Below, piece after piece: positions 61,872 through 64,000 of a stretch of DNA of 64,000 bases. The notes beneath the pieces were generated by a model. It saw only the letters and a list, made by a program, of their open reading frames with translations. It did no database searches and was not told the origin of the DNA. Within the stretch, counting starts at the first letter, position 1. Every line of letters starts with the position of its first letter. This DNA is from Rubrobacter taiwanensis (GTDB lineage Bacteria > Actinomycetota > Rubrobacteria > Rubrobacterales > Rubrobacteraceae), in assembly GCF_004337705.1 (NCBI RefSeq), contig NZ_SKBU01000003.1, positions 62,001 through 126,000 on the forward strand, given 5' to 3'. A program made the translations under genes and the position numbers.

Positions 61872-61962
61872 CATGGGTGAAAGCCGGCGTAGATGGCCCC
61901 CGGGAGGATGGGTGGAGGTTCGGCTCTCCCGAGATATTAATATGACGGGTGCGTGAGAAGTC

Positions 61963-63987
61963 TTGCCTAGCACGGGGCTCTTCAGAATTCTGCTCGCCTT
62001 CTTCCTCCTCCTGCTGCTGAGCCGGGGAGCTGTGGAGGGGGGCTGGCTCGCCTACGCCGCCGTGGTGCTGGCGGCGGGCTTCGGGGGAATGCTCGCCTTC
62101 GGACGTCCGGCGACACTCTTCCGGGAGCGGCTGGTCATCGTGCTGGCGGATGCGCTGATGGCGGCTCTGCTGGTGGCCGGCACCGGCGGTCCGGCCTCTC
62201 CGCTCTTCCCCCTCTTCTTCCTGGCCGCTCTCGGGATCCCCTGGACGGCCAGCCCGGGCCGGATGGCGCTGGGTTCGCTGGCGCTGCCGGCGGGGTATCT
62301 CGCCGCGGTCGGGGCCGCCGCCGGAGATCCTGCGGCGGCGGTCGCATCCGGGCCCCTGCTGTGGGCCGCCCTGATCGGAGCCTTCTGCGCGGGCTCCTGG
62401 TTTCTGGGACTGGAGATCGCGGGTCTGCGGGAGCACAATGCCCGGCTCGCGCGGGCGCACGCACACGAAAAGGGCTCGATGGAGCGGGTGCGGGAAGCCG
62501 TCTCGCGCCTCTCCCCCATGCTGGCGGTCTCGGATCTCGACGGGATCCTGCGCTGGGCCGCCGGGGTCGCCGCGGAGATCACCCGGGCTCCGTACGCACA
62601 CGTGGCGGCCCTGGACAAGTACCGCCACCAGACGGTCGCCGGGGGAGAGTACGATTCCTACCCCAGCTGGTGGCACCCCGAGATCCAGCGGCTGGTGCTG
62701 CGCAGCGCGCGCGAGGGGAAGGTGCTGCGCCGGGAGGGCCGCGCGGGGGAGCTGGAGGGGCTTACGGCCATCCCGCTGGTCTCCGGGACGGGCGAGGGCT
62801 GGGGAGCCGTGGTGGTCGCCGGGGCGGAGGTCGGACCCGATCAGGAACGGGTGCTGAAGCTGCTCGCCGGACAGGTGGCGACCGCGGTGGAGCGGAACTC
62901 CGGCGAGGCTCCCGGCGGACGGGACCCGGTCTCCGGGGTTCCGAATCAGAGTTCTTTCCAGCACGTCCTGCGGCAGGAGCTGGTCCGGGAGGGTTCGCTC
63001 ACCGTACTCGCGGTGGACATCGAGCATTTCCGCCACTACAACAGCGCGCGCGGCCCGAAAGCCGGAGACGAGCTCCTGCGGAGCATCGGCCGCGAGCTGG
63101 AGCGGCGGCAGCGGCGGGTCTTCCGGCTGCGGGACGACGAGTTCGCCGTGATCCTGAGCGGCTCCAGCCGCCTCAGGGCCCAGCGGACGGCGCGCGGAAT
63201 CCAGCGGCTCGTCGCGGAGTTGACCTCTGCCAGCGGGGTTCCGCTGCGCGCCACGGTCGGCTACACCCTCCTGGAGGAGTCCGACCGCGATCCGGACCTC
63301 GTTCTGGACGCCGTGCTGGGCGGGCTGGAGCAGGCCAGGTCCAGCCCCGAGAGGGTGGCGGAGCTGCCGGTCGGTGCGCGGGTCCGGTATCCGGGCGGGG
63401 CGCAGCTCACGGACGTTCTCCTCTCACTGGCGGAGGCAGCCGACGTGCGCGACTCCTACACCGGCGGGCACATGCGGGCTGTGGCCCGGCTCTCCGGGCT
63501 CATCGGCCGGGAGCTGGGATTGCCGCCGGAGGAGGTGGAGATCCTCACCGTCGCGGCGCTGCTGCACGACGTGGGCAAGATCGGCATCCCGGACTCCATA
63601 CTCAGTAAGCCCGGCCGCCTGACGCCCGAGGAGTTCGAGATAGTCAGAACCCACCCGGACCTCGGGGTGCAGATCCTGAAGTTCGTCCGGGGCCTGGAGC
63701 CCGTCCTGCCGGCCGTCCGCCACCACCACGAGCGCTACGACGGCCGCGGATACCCGGACGGGCTGAGGGGCGAGGAGATCCCGCGCATGGCCCGGATCAT
63801 CTTCGTCGCCGACTCCTATGACGCCATGGTGCGCGACCGGGCCTACCGCAGGGGCATGCCGCCCGAGATGGTGGTGGAGGAGATCCGGCGCAACGCCGGC
63901 ACTCAGTTCGATCCGGAGGTCGTGCGCGCCTTTCTGAGGGTCTTCCGGGAGGAGACCGGCCACCGGAGCATCGGCTCGGCCGGCTAG
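61963..63987 (+). CDS. membrane-anchored GAF / degenerate GGDEF / HD-GYP phosphodiesterase
   Basis: A 674-residue signalling protein. Residues 1-150 have five or six membrane spans, a coiled coil (HNARLARAHAHEKGSMERV) leads to a GAF-like domain (about 185-310), then a GGDEF-like domain (about 320-460) whose active loop reads RDDEF instead of GG(D/E)EF, so it should not synthesise c-di-GMP. The HD-GYP domain has HDVGKIGIPD near 535 and RYDGRGYPDGL near 593, so hydrolysis of c-di-GMP is expected. The TTG start is the first codon after an in-frame stop; the ribosome binding site is weak. Confidence 0.9.
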   Translation: MPSTGLFRILLAFFLLLLLSRGAVEGGWLAYAAVVLAAGFGGMLAFGRPATLFRERLVIVLADALMAALLVAGTGGPASPLFPLFFLAALGIPWTASPGRMALGSLALPAGYLAAVGAAAGDPAAAVASGPLLWAALIGAFCAGSWFLGLEIAGLREHNARLARAHAHEKGSMERVREAVSRLSPMLAVSDLDGILRWAAGVAAEITRAPYAHVAALDKYRHQTVAGGEYDSYPSWWHPEIQRLVLRSAREGKVLRREGRAGELEGLTAIPLVSGTGEGWGAVVVAGAEVGPDQERVLKLLAGQVATAVERNSGEAPGGRDPVSGVPNQSSFQHVLRQELVREGSLTVLAVDIEHFRHYNSARGPKAGDELLRSIGRELERRQRRVFRLRDDEFAVILSGSSRLRAQRTARGIQRLVAELTSASGVPLRATVGYTLLEESDRDPDLVLDAVLGGLEQARSSPERVAELPVGARVRYPGGAQLTDVLLSLAEAADVRDSYTGGHMRAVARLSGLIGRELGLPPEEVEILTVAALLHDVGKIGIPDSILSKPGRLTPEEFEIVRTHPDLGVQILKFVRGLEPVLPAVRHHHERYDGRGYPDGLRGEEIPRMARIIFVADSYDAMVRDRAYRRGMPPEMVVEEIRRNAGTQFDPEVVRAFLRVFREETGHRSIGSAG

Positions 63988-64000
63988 CCTACAGCGCCCG

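Noticed and set aside
61873-61956. A 27-codon upstream frame before the HD-GYP gene
   Set aside because: It begins before the predicted transcription start and lacks a ribosome binding site or informative codons.
61872-61962. A cyclic-di-GMP (GEMM) riboswitch in the HD-GYP leader
   Set aside because: The leader has one possible stem, but none of the conserved GEMM core sequence could be matched.

Overview
This is a gene-dense, high-GC (roughly two thirds G+C by eye) bacterial chromosome segment that best fits a deep-branching actinobacterium of the Rubrobacter type. The reasons are a divergently placed NdgR/LtbR-type IclR regulator next to leuCD, an actinobacterial suf cluster with a Rieske protein, several F420-type luciferase-like oxidoreductases, a HAIR-like operator at a Clp ATPase gene, and, unlike most Actinobacteria, both mutS and mutL. 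The taxonomy is inference. There are no rRNA or tRNA genes, no CRISPR array and no intact mobile element.

Layout. 1-9.2 kb: 3' end of an alpha-glucan phosphorylase, a tiny HTH gene, a zinc-finger ClpC with promoter and HAIR-like operator, PRC/BON and PhzF proteins, gamma-glutamyltransferase and mutL. 9.3-16.1 kb: a histidine-rich surface protein behind a palindrome, mutS (probably leaderless), a lipoprotein, a methyltransferase, an ABC1 kinase-like protein and a double DUF427 protein. 16.1-19 kb: an LLM oxidoreductase, a truncated Mrr domain, and a carboxymuconolactone decarboxylase/ECF41 sigma pair with its own ECF41-type promoter. 19-26.4 kb: a FemAB-like protein, methyltransferase-leuC-leuD facing an IclR regulator, a DUF1624 membrane protein, a 17-bp-arm inverted repeat and purEK. 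26.4-31.8 kb: trpS preceded by a Trp-Trp leader peptide in a hairpin, an orphan RHH antitoxin with a truncated PIN toxin, a COG3044 ATPase, phosphatidylcholine synthase and hpt. 31.9-42.2 kb: malQ, lepB, a CDF transporter, a frameshifted TauE/SafE gene, uppP, polX, trxB, terC, Eis-like and YbaK-like genes. 42.3-46.2 kb: accessory stretch with Uma2, a DUF6788-like gene, VOC and dienelactone-hydrolase remnants, and an M32 carboxypeptidase. 46.2-50.8 kb: two F420-type LLM enzymes around pcm, DUF2267, GT2 and CBS-ACT genes. 50.9-57.8 kb: the sufCBD-Rieske-sufSU operon plus a YgfZ-type Fe-S repair protein. 57.8-64 kb: HAD phosphatase, cold-shock protein with a terminator-like leader, clpP, CapA-like, larC and an HD-GYP protein.

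How the parts work together. Protein quality control (ClpC, ClpP, Pcm), Fe-S assembly (Suf and YgfZ supporting LeuC and the Rieske protein), leucine and purine synthesis and mismatch repair are chromosomal core functions. The most notable regulatory signals are the tandem-Trp leader before trpS, the self-contained ECF41 module, the HAIR-like site overlapping the clpC start region, the palindrome inside the iclR promoter, and a recurring architecture in which a -10-like hexamer ends 6-9 nt before the start codon with no usable Shine-Dalgarno sequence, suggesting many leaderless mRNAs.
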